DNA of 64,000 nt from CAWKAV01 sp963847735 (GTDB lineage Bacteria > Desulfobacterota > Desulfuromonadia > Desulfuromonadales > BM103), in assembly GCA_963847735.1 (NCBI GenBank), contig CAWKAV010000003.1, positions 186,001 to 250,000 on the forward strand. Reading direction: 5' to 3'. Positions within the stretch are counted from its first letter, which is position 1; each line of letters begins with the position of its first letter. Below, piece after piece: positions 48,556 to 57,633 of this stretch. The notes beneath the pieces were generated by a model. The model had not been told where the DNA came from. It saw nothing but the letters and a program-made list of their open reading frames with translations, and searched no databases. The position numbers were made by a program, and so were the translations under genes.

Positions 48556-50997
48556 TCATGACGACAGGGTAATGATCTGATCCGTCACCTCGGTGAAAGC
48601 CACGTCGTGACTGATCAGGAAAAGTTGATCATACCAGTGCTCCGTGACCTCCTCCTTTCCAACATCGATGGCGCGGAAGGCATGGGCCAGATTTTCGCGG
48701 CGGGTCGCGTCAAGGTTGGAGGTTGGCTCATCGAAGAAGGCAATGCGGGCACCGATGGTCTGCAGCATCGCCAGCCGCAGGGCCACGACGGCGCTCATGG
48801 TCTGCCCGCCCGACAGCTGGTCATCAGCTCGCTCGCGCAGCTCGCCATCAACCATGTCGCGTAGCACGATGCGGTAATCATCTCCCCAGGAGAGTTCTTC
48901 GTCGACCTCGGCGATGATGCGGTAGATACGGTTGGCCCGATGGCTGATTTCCTCGCGGAAGCGCTCCGAAAGGTAACCGGAAACGTTACGGAAGACCCGG
49001 TTGCGCAGAAACTTGACCAGTTCATCCTTCTCTTTATACGACTTGACCTGATCCTGTTTGGCCGCAATGTCCTTCTCGATCTGCTTGAGCCTGTCGATCT
49101 CGGTGGCAAGGCGGGTCACATCAGCGGTCATCCCGTTGACCTTCTCGCCTAATGCTCCCACCTCTACGCCCAACCCGTCCTTCTGTTTGCGTAACGCTTC
49201 ATGCTCAGCGGCGCTATATTCTTTACCCGCTTTGCAGCACGCATCATTTTTGACCGTTAACTCATCCTGCAACTGCTGGAAGAGTTTTTCGAAGTTCAGA
49301 AGATCAGTCCGACGTTGTTCCAGTTCAGCAGCTTGCTGATGGTTAGCAACATAAAGGTCCCGCACTTCCTGATGTTTGGTCTTGTTCTTTTCTGCCGCCT
49401 CGATATCAGCCTGTAACCGACTGTAGGTCGCCAGAACCTTCTGTTTCTCAGCAAGTTGTTGCTGGACTGAAGCCTGTTCCTTTTGCAATACAGCCAGGCT
49501 TTCAGCTTTTACCTCGTTAGCGGTGTGACGTTCTGAGAGTCTCTCAACCTGAGCGTCCAGCCCTTTAATCTTAACTGCAACCTCTTTGAGTTGATCGTTC
49601 GCCTGGCTGGCAGCCTTCCCTTCCTGTTCGAGCTTTTCGACATCGCCTGTCAGATGCTGGCGGTCCTTATCCAGTTCTGAGAATTTATCGAAGAAGACAT
49701 CACCCGGCGGCTTTTCGGCAATATTGAGGCAAGTCTCCTGAAAGAATGGACATATCCCCTCAGCGAGTTTCTCACTCCCCTCTTCAAGAGCTGCACGACG
49801 CCCTTCGAGCCGCCCGAGTTGTTTACGCATCCGATCAATGGCAGAGCGGATTTCCGGCAGACACCCTGCTAACTCATGTTGCTTTTCATCAATGGCCAGA
49901 GCTTTCCGGCTCTCGGCCAAAGTCTTCTCTTCAGCGGCAATCTCTTCCCTGGCTTTTTCGACCGCTTTCGACTCGATCTTAAATCGCTCGCTAAGCCTGC
50001 TCACTTGGTTATTGAGATCAGCCACCTCCTGTTCAAGCTGGCGCTGAATCTTGACCTGATCGCGCAACTCGGTCAGGCGCGCTTCTGCCAGTTCAAAGGC
50101 TTTCTTGCCGGAGGTGGTCTCTGCAATAATTTTGTGCGCCTTGTCCGCCTCGCTGACCAGTAGTTTCTGATGACTGATCTTCTCTTTGCCGTTATCAATA
50201 CGCTCCTTGAGCGTACCGATCTCGACTTCAAGGGCCTTGAAGTCCTGTTCACGCTTATTGACATTAACCAGCAGAGTTTCCAAATCTGTGAGTTTCTTCT
50301 GCCGGTTTGCCAGCTCCTGCCCTGTTTGCTCCAGCCCTTGCTTGGCTACTTTGTGATCAGCCCGCTTTCCAGGCAACTCGGCAACATGGTCTTTGAGCGG
50401 GCCGATGGCGCTCTCCAAAACTTCGATCTTCGACTTGATAGCACTGGCAAGCACCTTGGTTTCATTGAAGGTCTTGCGCCAGGTATCGATGCCGAGAATC
50501 TCGTCAAACTTGTCACGCCGCTTACTCGGTTGTTTGATCACAAAGGGTCCGAGGAATTCATTCTGGAACGGGCCGATCACCAATTCGAACTGCTCGGCAA
50601 GCGAGCGAGCGGACTTAAGGCCAAGCAGTCCCTTCAGGCGTAATTCGGTTTCCTTGCTGTCTTTGTGTTCCTCGACTTCGAAATCGCCACCGACCTCCTT
50701 GGCCAGAAGCCACTTTGAGGGTGTGCCTACAGTCCGGTTGACACGATAACGCTCATCATCTGCCAGTTGGAACATGACCGAAATTTCACCCCGTTTTGCG
50801 CCGATAGTAATAAATCGGTCGACATTACCGACAAAGCTCTGCGCATCAACCCCGAACAAGGCATACCCGATTGCCTCAAAAATGGTACTTTTACCGACAC
50901 CGTTCGGGCCGGAGAGAACGTTGATGCCTGACGAAAAAGTGAGTTCCGTTTCGCGGTGCGACTTGATGTTCTTGAGATGGATGGAGAGAATCTGCAT
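48556..50997 (-). CDS. SbcC/Rad50-like ATPase
   Basis: An 813-residue SMC-type ATPase, shorter than SbcC (about 1050). Walker A GPNGVGKST at residues 30-38; Q-loop region; long coiled coils (about 180-410 and 435-670); a hook at CPFFQETC (Cys416, Cys423), a CX6C in place of the Rad50 CXXC zinc hook; then LSGGQTMSAVVALRLAM signature and IAFFDEPTSNLD Walker B. It should form a DNA-end processing complex with the SbcD-like nuclease encoded upstream. A GxxExxY remnant lies between the two genes. The ATG at 50997 has a weak ribosome-binding site. Confidence 0.88.
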   Translation of the reverse strand: MQILSIHLKNIKSHRETELTFSSGINVLSGPNGVGKSTIFEAIGYALFGVDAQSFVGNVDRFITIGAKRGEISVMFQLADDERYRVNRTVGTPSKWLLAKEVGGDFEVEEHKDSKETELRLKGLLGLKSARSLAEQFELVIGPFQNEFLGPFVIKQPSKRRDKFDEILGIDTWRKTFNETKVLASAIKSKIEVLESAIGPLKDHVAELPGKRADHKVAKQGLEQTGQELANRQKKLTDLETLLVNVNKREQDFKALEVEIGTLKERIDNGKEKISHQKLLVSEADKAHKIIAETTSGKKAFELAEARLTELRDQVKIQRQLEQEVADLNNQVSRLSERFKIESKAVEKAREEIAAEEKTLAESRKALAIDEKQHELAGCLPEIRSAIDRMRKQLGRLEGRRAALEEGSEKLAEGICPFFQETCLNIAEKPPGDVFFDKFSELDKDRQHLTGDVEKLEQEGKAASQANDQLKEVAVKIKGLDAQVERLSERHTANEVKAESLAVLQKEQASVQQQLAEKQKVLATYSRLQADIEAAEKNKTKHQEVRDLYVANHQQAAELEQRRTDLLNFEKLFQQLQDELTVKNDACCKAGKEYSAAEHEALRKQKDGLGVEVGALGEKVNGMTADVTRLATEIDRLKQIEKDIAAKQDQVKSYKEKDELVKFLRNRVFRNVSGYLSERFREEISHRANRIYRIIAEVDEELSWGDDYRIVLRDMVDGELRERADDQLSGGQTMSAVVALRLAMLQTIGARIAFFDEPTSNLDATRRENLAHAFRAIDVGKEEVTEHWYDQLFLISHDVAFTEVTDQIITLSS

Positions 50998-51004
50998 ATG
51001 TCAG

Positions 51005-51145
51005 CTATTCATTCTCTTGATACATGCGTTTAATTTCGACATTTTTACCGAAGTTAATCAGCAAACCAAGTTCTACAAGACTGCCCTTCAGGTAATTCTT
51101 CAGTTGCATTTCACGGATTGGAGCCATTGTTTCGACAGCCTTTAA
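51005..51145 (-). pseudogene. remnant of a GxxExxY-family gene
   Basis: A 46-codon start-truncated frame reads LKAVETMAPIRE, then MQLKNYLKG, LVELGLLINFGKNVEIKR, the typical C-terminal half of GxxExxY proteins (KAVE...HEAQLxxYL...xGLLINF). The Gly-x2-Glu-x2-Tyr N-terminal half is missing, with a stop just before the fragment. It lies inside the sbcD-sbcC pair. Confidence 0.65.
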
Positions 51146-51186
51146 TCATGAAGTAATCACGAAGCGAAAGACCTTGATTTTTTCCC

Positions 51187-52422
51187 CTAATCCAGCAGCG
51201 CCAAAAGTTCATCACCATCGACGTCGCCTTTTTGCACGGCATCACGAAGCGAGATTGAAAGCCGGATCAGCTCATCCTCGCGTCCCTGGTAATCACTGCC
51301 GGCCTTGATCAGATCATGCAGAACTTCATGCTCGATCTCTTCAAGGCTTTTCTTGGAGGACTCCCCTTCTACCGCGCTGCTGATTAATGACAGATGGTTC
51401 TTGCTCTCGATATGCAGCGGCTCGATCAGCTCTTCCAGAGCCAGTTTCAATCGCTCACGGCCCAGTTCAAAAGGGTGAAAACCGACTCGACCAGTCAGCT
51501 TCAGCTCCAGCAGTGGCTTGCGCTCATCACCAGAGGTATCGATTTTGGTCATCACCTGCTCGCGGAACATGTCGAGAGCCTGATCGGCATTCTCAGCCCC
51601 TTCGAGTTCGATGGTTTCTACGAACATCGGGCGGGGTGAAGTGTTTCTGAATTCGGGGGTGAACTCGCCGTTCTCAAAAGTTACCAGGTAATAGCCCTTG
51701 GCATATTTCTCTTCACCAAAGTTGACCCGCTCCGGTGAGCCGGGGTTGAAGGCATAAGATTTCTTCTCGGGGGTTGCGATGACGTAAGGCTTGTGGCCAT
51801 GACCGAGAGCGACATAGCCGAATTTATCAGCCAGCGGATGCGCCTCCTCGATCTTCATGTTGCCAATTTCAACCGGGGAATAGTGCCAAATACCAACATG
51901 GAAAAGCAGCAGGTTGTTGTCAGTGGTCACCGCTTTGCAGATGCGCTCAACGTGACTACCTGCCTGGGCACCAATATATCCAAGGCCGTAGATATTGACA
52001 TCATCGATCTCGACATGCCCTCCCACGCCGGTCTCTTCGTCGAAGGGGTCGAACTGGTAGCCACCCTCTTCGCTGCGTGATGGGCGCAGCAGTTTGATGT
52101 AACCCATCTGTGACAGCGCCTCCATCCACGAGATGCTGTCGCGACGGTGGATCCAGTCGTGGTTACCTTCGATGGCAATGCAGGGGATGTTGGCATCTTT
52201 GAGAGGTTGCAGGGTTCCTATGGTTTTGGCGAAGGTTCTCGGCAGGATCTGGCCGACGTGGAATAGGTCGCCGCCAATCAGGACAAAGTCGACCTTTGCT
52301 TCGATGGCGTCGGCGACGATGCCGGCCAGGCAGCGGAAGAAATCCTCGTAGCGTTGCGCTTCACCAGGAGAGGTCCGGTAGGTTTTGCCGAGGTGGATGT
52401 CGGAGGTGTGTATGAAGTGCAT
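51187..52422 (-). CDS. SbcD/Mre11-like exonuclease
   Basis: A 411-residue metallophosphoesterase. Metal-binding motifs: TSDIHLGKTYR (Asp8, His10), LIGGDLFH, IEGNHDW (about residues 96-102), LLFHVGIWH and ALGHGHKPY, in Mre11/SbcD order. The C-terminal region (about 280-400) is helical and acidic, probably the capping and ATPase-binding part. With the adjacent SbcC-like protein it should trim DNA ends or hairpins. It lies upstream of the sbcC-like gene, interrupted by a GxxExxY remnant. Confidence 0.9.
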   Translation of the reverse strand: MHFIHTSDIHLGKTYRTSPGEAQRYEDFFRCLAGIVADAIEAKVDFVLIGGDLFHVGQILPRTFAKTIGTLQPLKDANIPCIAIEGNHDWIHRRDSISWMEALSQMGYIKLLRPSRSEEGGYQFDPFDEETGVGGHVEIDDVNIYGLGYIGAQAGSHVERICKAVTTDNNLLLFHVGIWHYSPVEIGNMKIEEAHPLADKFGYVALGHGHKPYVIATPEKKSYAFNPGSPERVNFGEEKYAKGYYLVTFENGEFTPEFRNTSPRPMFVETIELEGAENADQALDMFREQVMTKIDTSGDERKPLLELKLTGRVGFHPFELGRERLKLALEELIEPLHIESKNHLSLISSAVEGESSKKSLEEIEHEVLHDLIKAGSDYQGREDELIRLSISLRDAVQKGDVDGDELLALLD

Positions 52423-52455
52423 GACTAGCTCGTTTCTCCTTGGGAGTTGGGTGGC

Positions 52456-52787
52456 TTACAGCATAACCATCGGCAAGGTGAGTGTCACCAGGCTGACCAA
52501 AGTGGAGAACAGGATAACAGCCGTGACAAAACCGGGCACGATATCATTCTTTTTCAAAATAATTGCCACCATGATCGCCGCTGGCATGCCAGCCGCAACA
52601 CGCCGGAGGCATAATCGCTCTGACCGGGCACGAAAGGAATGCGACCAGGCAGGCCAACGCCGCCACGAGCACGCCGGGTCAGGGTCTGGGTCTGCACGGC
52701 CAAACGTCCTCCCAGCAGGTAGCCGAGCAGCCCGATGCCGAATTCCGGCATGATCACATTGAGGAAACCTGCAAAAAGTTCTGTCAT
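52456..52787 (-). pseudogene. collapsed AEC-family (auxin efflux carrier) transporter gene
   Basis: Two pieces of an AEC permease are joined by a deletion. The N-terminal piece (from 52787) reads MTELFAGFLNVIMPEFGIG, LLGYLLGGRLAV; the C-terminal piece, in another frame, reads GMPAAIMVAIILKKND, IVPGFVTAVILFSTLVSLVT, and ends at 52456. About 200 middle residues are missing and the frames do not match, so no functional transporter is made. Confidence 0.75.
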
Positions 52788-53114
52788 GGCAAACCGTTAG
52801 AAGTGGATGCGCGTTTTCGGTGAAATCATTTATGGGGTCAGGACAAAAGTGGGGCCGCTATCAGGAATTTATTCATGCGAACACTTTCAAGTTAGCATAA
52901 ATAACTTTCAATCGAAATGGCGGTTTAGATGTAACAAACTGCGGTGTGTATGTATATGGCCTTTTCGACTGCCTCCGCTAGTTTCTGGCCAGTATGTCGC
53001 GCGTGACGCTGACCGGGAAATCGAACATTAAATCGTTGCCAGGATTGCTTTGGCATTTCTGATGCACTAACCCTATAATATCAATTCCCCAAACAGTTTA
53101 AGGAGTTCGATGTT
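52788..53114. other. intergenic region before the ANTAR regulator
   Basis: 327 bases with no supported gene. A CTATAATATC stretch near 53075-53085 could be the -10 of the ANTAR gene. Confidence 0.4.
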
Positions 53115-53678
53115 ATGAGGCGTGCACTGGTTGTTGATGATGAGCCGTTGCTACGGCGTCAGGTTGCTGAAATCGTTGCTGGCTACGGTTTTGACGAGAT
53201 CCTCGAAGCTGAAAACGGAGTGCAGGCCGTTGAAATTGCAACCCATCAGGAGATTCTGCTGGTGGTGATGGATGTCGGCATGCCTGTTATGGACGGCGTC
53301 ACTGCTGCCGAAAAAATAGGCAAAGTCAAGCCTGTGCCGATCGTCCTGGTGACAGCGAGCACAGAGGCTGACACGATAGAGCGGGCTCGTCTGGCCGGGG
53401 TGATGAATTATGTAGTCAAACCGGTGCGTGCTGAACAGTTGTTTGTCGCCGTGGATCTTGCCATTCATCAGTTTGTCGAGTTGTCCTGCCTGCGTGAGGA
53501 GGTGGCCCAGTTGCAGGAGACACTTGAAGCCAGAAAAGTGATCGATCGTGCCAAGGGTGTTTTGATGAAGCGTGGCATGGATGAACCACAAGCGTTCCGG
53601 CGCCTGCAGAAACTGGCGATGGATAAGCGCAAATCGCTGCGTGACGTCGCCGAAGCGATTTTATTGACGGAAGATTGA
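53115..53678 (+). CDS. ANTAR-domain response regulator
   Basis: A 187-residue AmiR/NasT-type antiterminator. Receiver: acidic residues 8-9 (VVDDE), phospho-Asp53 (VVMDVGMPVMDG), Lys in YVVKPV near 100. A coiled linker (about 118-135) precedes the ANTAR RNA-binding domain with ARKVIDRAKGVLMKRGMDEPQAFRRLQKLAM and RKSLRDVAEAI. ANTAR proteins bind tandem hexaloop hairpins in mRNA leaders to prevent termination. AAGGAG is upstream. No kinase adjacent; the target leaders may be elsewhere. Confidence 0.93.
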   Translation: MRRALVVDDEPLLRRQVAEIVAGYGFDEILEAENGVQAVEIATHQEILLVVMDVGMPVMDGVTAAEKIGKVKPVPIVLVTASTEADTIERARLAGVMNYVVKPVRAEQLFVAVDLAIHQFVELSCLREEVAQLQETLEARKVIDRAKGVLMKRGMDEPQAFRRLQKLAMDKRKSLRDVAEAILLTED

Positions 53679-53771
53679 TCGCCTGGAATCGCCTGTTGCA
53701 TGCAGACATCGCAAGTTGTCGGGGAAGTGTTATAATGGCTGGCATGTAACGATGCATTTTGAGGAGGACGC

Positions 53772-53966
53772 ATGCCAGAATCCACGAAAACTGACTGTGC
53801 GAATGAGGATGGCCATCAGCTGCATCTCTGTCAATTGAAGAGAAAAGGCCTGCATGCCAAGATTGCCGTGCGCACGAATGATCCGCAGTATCTCTGTCAC
53901 AACTGTAACGCTTCTGCCAACCAGGCCGAAGATCTCTGCAACCCCAGCCCGTTCATCAGACGATAA
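53772..53966 (+). CDS. small Cys-containing protein
   Basis: A 64-residue protein with an early Cys in KTDCANEDG, CQLKRKG, then LCHNCNASANQAEDLCNPSPF; the CxxC pair could bind zinc or iron. GAGGAGGA before the ATG and a strong terminator 27 bases downstream support it as a real single gene. No family name recognised; the sequence is hydrophilic and probably cytoplasmic. Confidence 0.65.
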   Translation: MPESTKTDCANEDGHQLHLCQLKRKGLHAKIAVRTNDPQYLCHNCNASANQAEDLCNPSPFIRR

Positions 53967-53992
53967 GACTCTTGCGCATGTGAACTGACATG

Positions 53993-54021
53993 AAAAGCCC
54001 GCCAGGTAATGGCGGGCTTTT
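53993..54021. terminator. bidirectional terminator
   Basis: AAAAGCCCGCC-AGGTAAT-GGCGGGCTTTT, with A and T runs on both sides, between the small Cys protein and the convergent NADH oxidoreductase gene. Confidence 0.85.
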
Positions 54022-54060
54022 CACTTTTTGGAGAGAATTCAATAAGGGCTCATGTCATGC

Positions 54061-55539
54061 TCAGCCGATTCCCTGTTGCAAACCCGGGAAGTATTCGAAC
54101 AGACCTGTCAGTTCCTGGATGCGTTGCTCCTGTTCGACAGCTTCGCGCAGCGGCCGCATCAACTGCATGTCGCCATACAGGACGGCGCCGACAATCTGGC
54201 CATCGTGACAGGCGAGTCCACGGTAGCTGCCATGATCCCGAGCCTCGAAGATTCGCGTGCTGGCGTCAATCGCCTGGATCTGGCCGATACTGAAGAGGTC
54301 GACATCGAGCACCTTGATGCGGTTGGTCATGGGCAACCCGGAGAATTCGGCGCTACCGCCTACAGCGTTGGCTCCGGCGACCAGTCCCTGGGCGTAACTT
54401 GCCGGCCAGATGCCGTAAACACGGCCCTGATGCTCAGTGACGTCACCGGCCGCAAGGATGTGCTGATCCGAAGTGAAGAGCCGGTCGTTGACAATGACTC
54501 CCTGGTGGACTTTGAGGCCGCACTGCCGCGCCAGGTGGCTGTTCGGACGCACCCCGGTGGCGAGAACCACCAGTTCGGCAGGGATTTCACGTCCATCTTC
54601 GAGCCGTACCCCGTGTACGGACTCATCGCCTGTAAATTCCTTGACTTGAACACCGCACTCGATTTTCATCTGCCGTTCCTCGAGGTGTGTAAGCAGCAAT
54701 GCCGCCGCAGCGGGCGGCAACTGGCGTGGCAGCAGCCAGTCGAAGCCCTCCAGGACGGTCACCTCCGCTCCGCGACGCTGCAAGGCCCAGGCACTTTCGA
54801 GGCCGAGCAGTCCTCCACCGAGGCAGACGACCCGGCAGCCGGGGCGCAGGTTGCTGATCATTTTTCGCGCGTGTTCCAGGGTGCGCAGAACCATGACTCC
54901 TTCGCGGTTGGCGCCCGGGATTGGCGGGATGAAGGGGTGTGCACCGTTCGCGAGGATCAGCCTGTCATAATCGAGCTGGCTGCCATCCCGCAAGGTGACT
55001 TTTTTTGCATCCCGGTCGATCGTCTGGGCCTCTCCGGCCAGACATGCAATCTTTTGCGAGTCGAACCACTCCTGATGCTGGATCAGTAAATCGCCCTCGG
55101 CAACCTCACCGGCCAAAAAACGCGTCAGGTTAAGCCGGTAATAGGGCAGGGTCATCTCCCTGGAGACGAGGATTATCTCGACTTCAGGGGCCTGTCGCCG
55201 GGCTTCTTCGGCTGCGGTCAGTCCGGCGATGCCGGCTCCCAGAATGACCACTTTGCGAATGTCAGCTGCGGCTACCGTGGTCGCTGTCACTTCGTAAGGA
55301 TGAAACAGTGCGGCTGCGGCGCCACAGATCGGGCACAACTCCGGTGGTGCTGAACCAGGGACGATATGGTCGCAGATACTGCATTGCCAGACTTTGGCCG
55401 CAGCTTTTTGAGGCGTTGAGGACTGAATGATAAAGATTGAGAAATGAATGGCCTCCGCCCCGCAGACGGGGCAGAATTCCGGCACTTCGTCACCATTATG
55501 GACATAGCCACAAATGTCACACTTCCATGTTTTTGTCAT
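54061..55539 (-). CDS. double-rubredoxin NADH-dependent FAD oxidoreductase
   Basis: A 492-residue fusion. Two rubredoxin-like zinc-ribbon or iron modules come first: CDIC...CPVC (Cys 7, 10, 23, 26) and CSIC...CPIC (Cys 53, 56, 69, 72). A NADH:rubredoxin reductase-type flavoprotein follows with ILGAGIAGLTAAEEA (FAD, about residue 97), CLGGGLLGLESAWAL (NADH, about 250) and ILAAGDVTEHQG. It probably passes electrons from NAD(P)H through FAD to the fused rubredoxins and onward to an oxygen- or peroxide-reducing partner (rubrerythrin, flavodiiron protein), none of which is adjacent. The modules are short rubredoxin-like domains of the rubrerythrin C-terminal sort. Confidence 0.9.
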   Translation of the reverse strand: MTKTWKCDICGYVHNGDEVPEFCPVCGAEAIHFSIFIIQSSTPQKAAAKVWQCSICDHIVPGSAPPELCPICGAAAALFHPYEVTATTVAAADIRKVVILGAGIAGLTAAEEARRQAPEVEIILVSREMTLPYYRLNLTRFLAGEVAEGDLLIQHQEWFDSQKIACLAGEAQTIDRDAKKVTLRDGSQLDYDRLILANGAHPFIPPIPGANREGVMVLRTLEHARKMISNLRPGCRVVCLGGGLLGLESAWALQRRGAEVTVLEGFDWLLPRQLPPAAAALLLTHLEERQMKIECGVQVKEFTGDESVHGVRLEDGREIPAELVVLATGVRPNSHLARQCGLKVHQGVIVNDRLFTSDQHILAAGDVTEHQGRVYGIWPASYAQGLVAGANAVGGSAEFSGLPMTNRIKVLDVDLFSIGQIQAIDASTRIFEARDHGSYRGLACHDGQIVGAVLYGDMQLMRPLREAVEQEQRIQELTGLFEYFPGLQQGIG

Positions 55540-55946
55540 GAATCAACCCGTCAATGAATGAGCCTGCCCATACGGAGCATCGCTGCAGGCGGAAAGTGAT
55601 GACCAGCGGTAGCGGTCGGTCAATCAATGTTTGCGGAACGAGGATTCCCGGAGTGTCGGCTCAACTGCTGTGCGGGCTCTATTTTTCACCAACATCTGCG
55701 TGGTGTCTCATTGTCTCCTCCCAAAGTCGTAGTTGCAACGATTTTCCTCTCCGGGGTTCATTCTAAACGCTTTTTCTTGCCGTGCAATCTCAGACGTTCA
55801 ATAGAAAAATCGAGTCGTTGCAGAAGGATAATTTTCAAACGTCCTTTGGGTCATCGCTGCGGATGGCTTTCTCTGGCCTGTCGACTTGATTCCTCATAAT
55901 TTGTCGTTACGATTAGAGGCAGACCATGGCAGAGAGGGAGGGGTTG
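55540..55946. other. intergenic region between divergent genes
   Basis: 407 bases with no supported gene. Promoters for the rubredoxin oxidoreductase (minus) and macro-domain gene (plus) must lie here; none is clear. Confidence 0.45.
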
Positions 55947-56468
55947 ATGCTTCAGGAAAAGTTCGAGATCATTCAAGGAGATATCACTCAACTTGCCGTT
56001 GATGCAATTGTCAATGCCGCCAACCAGAGCCTCCTTGGCGGGGGTGGAGTGGATGGTGCCATTCATCGGGCGGCTGGCCCGCAGTTGTTGGAAGAGTGCC
56101 GGACCCTGGGTGGTTGCCAGACCGGAGAAGCCAAGATTACTGCTGGGTACAATCTGCCTGCCCATCACATCATCCACACCGTGGGGCCAGTCTGGGCTGG
56201 CGGTACCCACAACGAGGATACCCTTTTGGCCAGTTGTTATCGCAACAGTATGCAGCTAGCTGTCGATTATAAATTAAGAAGCATCGCGTTTCCCTCGATC
56301 AGCACAGGCGTCTATCGTTTTCCAATCAAGCGGGCCAGTCGCATTGCGCTGCGGGTTATTCTCGATTTTATCGCCACAGATCAGTCTGCACCGCGCGTAG
56401 TTATGACCTGTTTCTCTGCGCAGGATCTGGGTGTCTATTGTCAGGCTTATCTGGAGCTGTCGGATTAG
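55947..56468 (+). CDS. macro domain protein, ADP-ribose hydrolase type
   Basis: A 173-residue single macro domain (YmdB/MacroD type). Signatures: GDITQLAVDAIVNAANQSLLGGGGVDGAIHRAAGP (about residues 11-45, with the conserved Asn and Asp) and PSISTGVYRFP near 130. Such enzymes deacetylate O-acetyl-ADP-ribose or remove ADP-ribose from proteins. AGGGAGGG before the ATG at 55947 decides the start over one seven codons upstream. Confidence 0.93.
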   Translation: MLQEKFEIIQGDITQLAVDAIVNAANQSLLGGGGVDGAIHRAAGPQLLEECRTLGGCQTGEAKITAGYNLPAHHIIHTVGPVWAGGTHNEDTLLASCYRNSMQLAVDYKLRSIAFPSISTGVYRFPIKRASRIALRVILDFIATDQSAPRVVMTCFSAQDLGVYCQAYLELSD

Positions 56469-56619
56469 TGTCTCCTTGCTGCCAAGGAATGGAACTAAAA
56501 TTGCACGACACAGAGATTGTGTGATTCGGGCGGTTTTTGTCGAAAAGTCGGGCAAATGACCTGCCTGCTGTTGGCTAATGGCGGGATCTGGTTCTGAAGA
56601 GACCTCTTCAGGGGGGAAC

Positions 56620-57453
56620 ATGAAACAAACGATTGGCAAATTTGCAACGCAACCCGTTGCCGTCGTTGCCGCCGAGGCAACCGTTCGGGAAGCCTTGCAG
56701 ATTATGAGTGAAAAATGTATCAGCTGCGTGATCATCGTCTCTCACAATGAGCCGGTAGGTATTCTCACCGAGCGGGATGTTGTGTTTGCAGCTAACTGGT
56801 TCCTGGGGCAACCCGGTCTGTTGGTCAAGGAAGTAATGAACAAACCGGTTATGACCGCTTCAGAGGACATGACCGTAGCGCAGGCTTACCAGACTTTCTG
56901 TCAGCACAAAATCCGCCATCTGGTTGTGCTGGATGCACAACTGAACATGGTTGGTATTTTTACCCAGTCGGATCTGGTGCGCTCCATGCGGGAAATTATT
57001 CTTTACGGGGACAGTGACGTTTCACACCTGATGACTGCGCAGGTTCTGCATGTTCCTTCCCATGTCTCTGCCCGCTATGCTCTCTCTCTGATGGCTCGTC
57101 GGTCAGTCAGTTGCATCGTCGTCATGGAGAACGATCAGCCGGCGGGGATGTTCACAGAGCGTGACGTGGTGCGTTGCGTCGCTCAAAGTGTTGATCTTTC
57201 AGAAACTCCCGTGGGATCCGTGATGAGTTCCAGCATTGTTTCGACACCGGCAACGACCACACTTCACGATACCATTGGCTTGATGCTTAAGAATTCAATA
57301 AGGCGATTGCTGGTGGTTGACGATCAAGGCGAGATGTCCGGCATCTTGACGCAGACCGATATCGGCAGAGCCCTTGAACAGCAACCGGGCATTATGAGTG
57401 GTTTTTTGGCAAAGGCCGTTCCTTCAACAGGATTGCCACAAAGTGCGATGTAA
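56620..57453 (+). CDS. four-CBS-domain protein
   Basis: A 277-residue protein of two Bateman modules and nothing else. CBS units begin at about residues 4, 70, 132 and 198; each ends with a GIxTxxD or GxFTERDVV pattern (GILTERDVVFA, GIFTQSDLVR, GMFTERDVVRC, GILTQTDIGRA). Such proteins bind adenine nucleotides or SAM and act as sensors on a partner, or bind nucleotides themselves. AGGGGGG before the ATG. Followed by a strong terminator and then the c-di-GMP-type group. Confidence 0.9.
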   Translation: MKQTIGKFATQPVAVVAAEATVREALQIMSEKCISCVIIVSHNEPVGILTERDVVFAANWFLGQPGLLVKEVMNKPVMTASEDMTVAQAYQTFCQHKIRHLVVLDAQLNMVGIFTQSDLVRSMREIILYGDSDVSHLMTAQVLHVPSHVSARYALSLMARRSVSCIVVMENDQPAGMFTERDVVRCVAQSVDLSETPVGSVMSSSIVSTPATTTLHDTIGLMLKNSIRRLLVVDDQGEMSGILTQTDIGRALEQQPGIMSGFLAKAVPSTGLPQSAM

Positions 57454-57474
57454 TCTTCAGAGTTGAAACTCAGA

Positions 57475-57507
57475 AAGGGCCTTGCATAAATGCAGGCCCT
57501 TTTTTTT
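57475..57507 (+). terminator. intrinsic terminator after the CBS gene
   Basis: AAGGGCC-T-TGCA-TAAA-TGCA-GGCCCTT followed by eight T. Very stable; separates the CBS gene from the PilZ group. Confidence 0.88.
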
Positions 57508-57633
57508 GGAGTACAGGTTTCTGAACACACAATGAAAAGCACATATTTGTCATTCGCACTAATTTAGTATAGATTGTCATGGCATCAATAATTTTCTAAA
57601 GATAGTCAAATAAGGGTCTGAAGGAGTGCTGTT

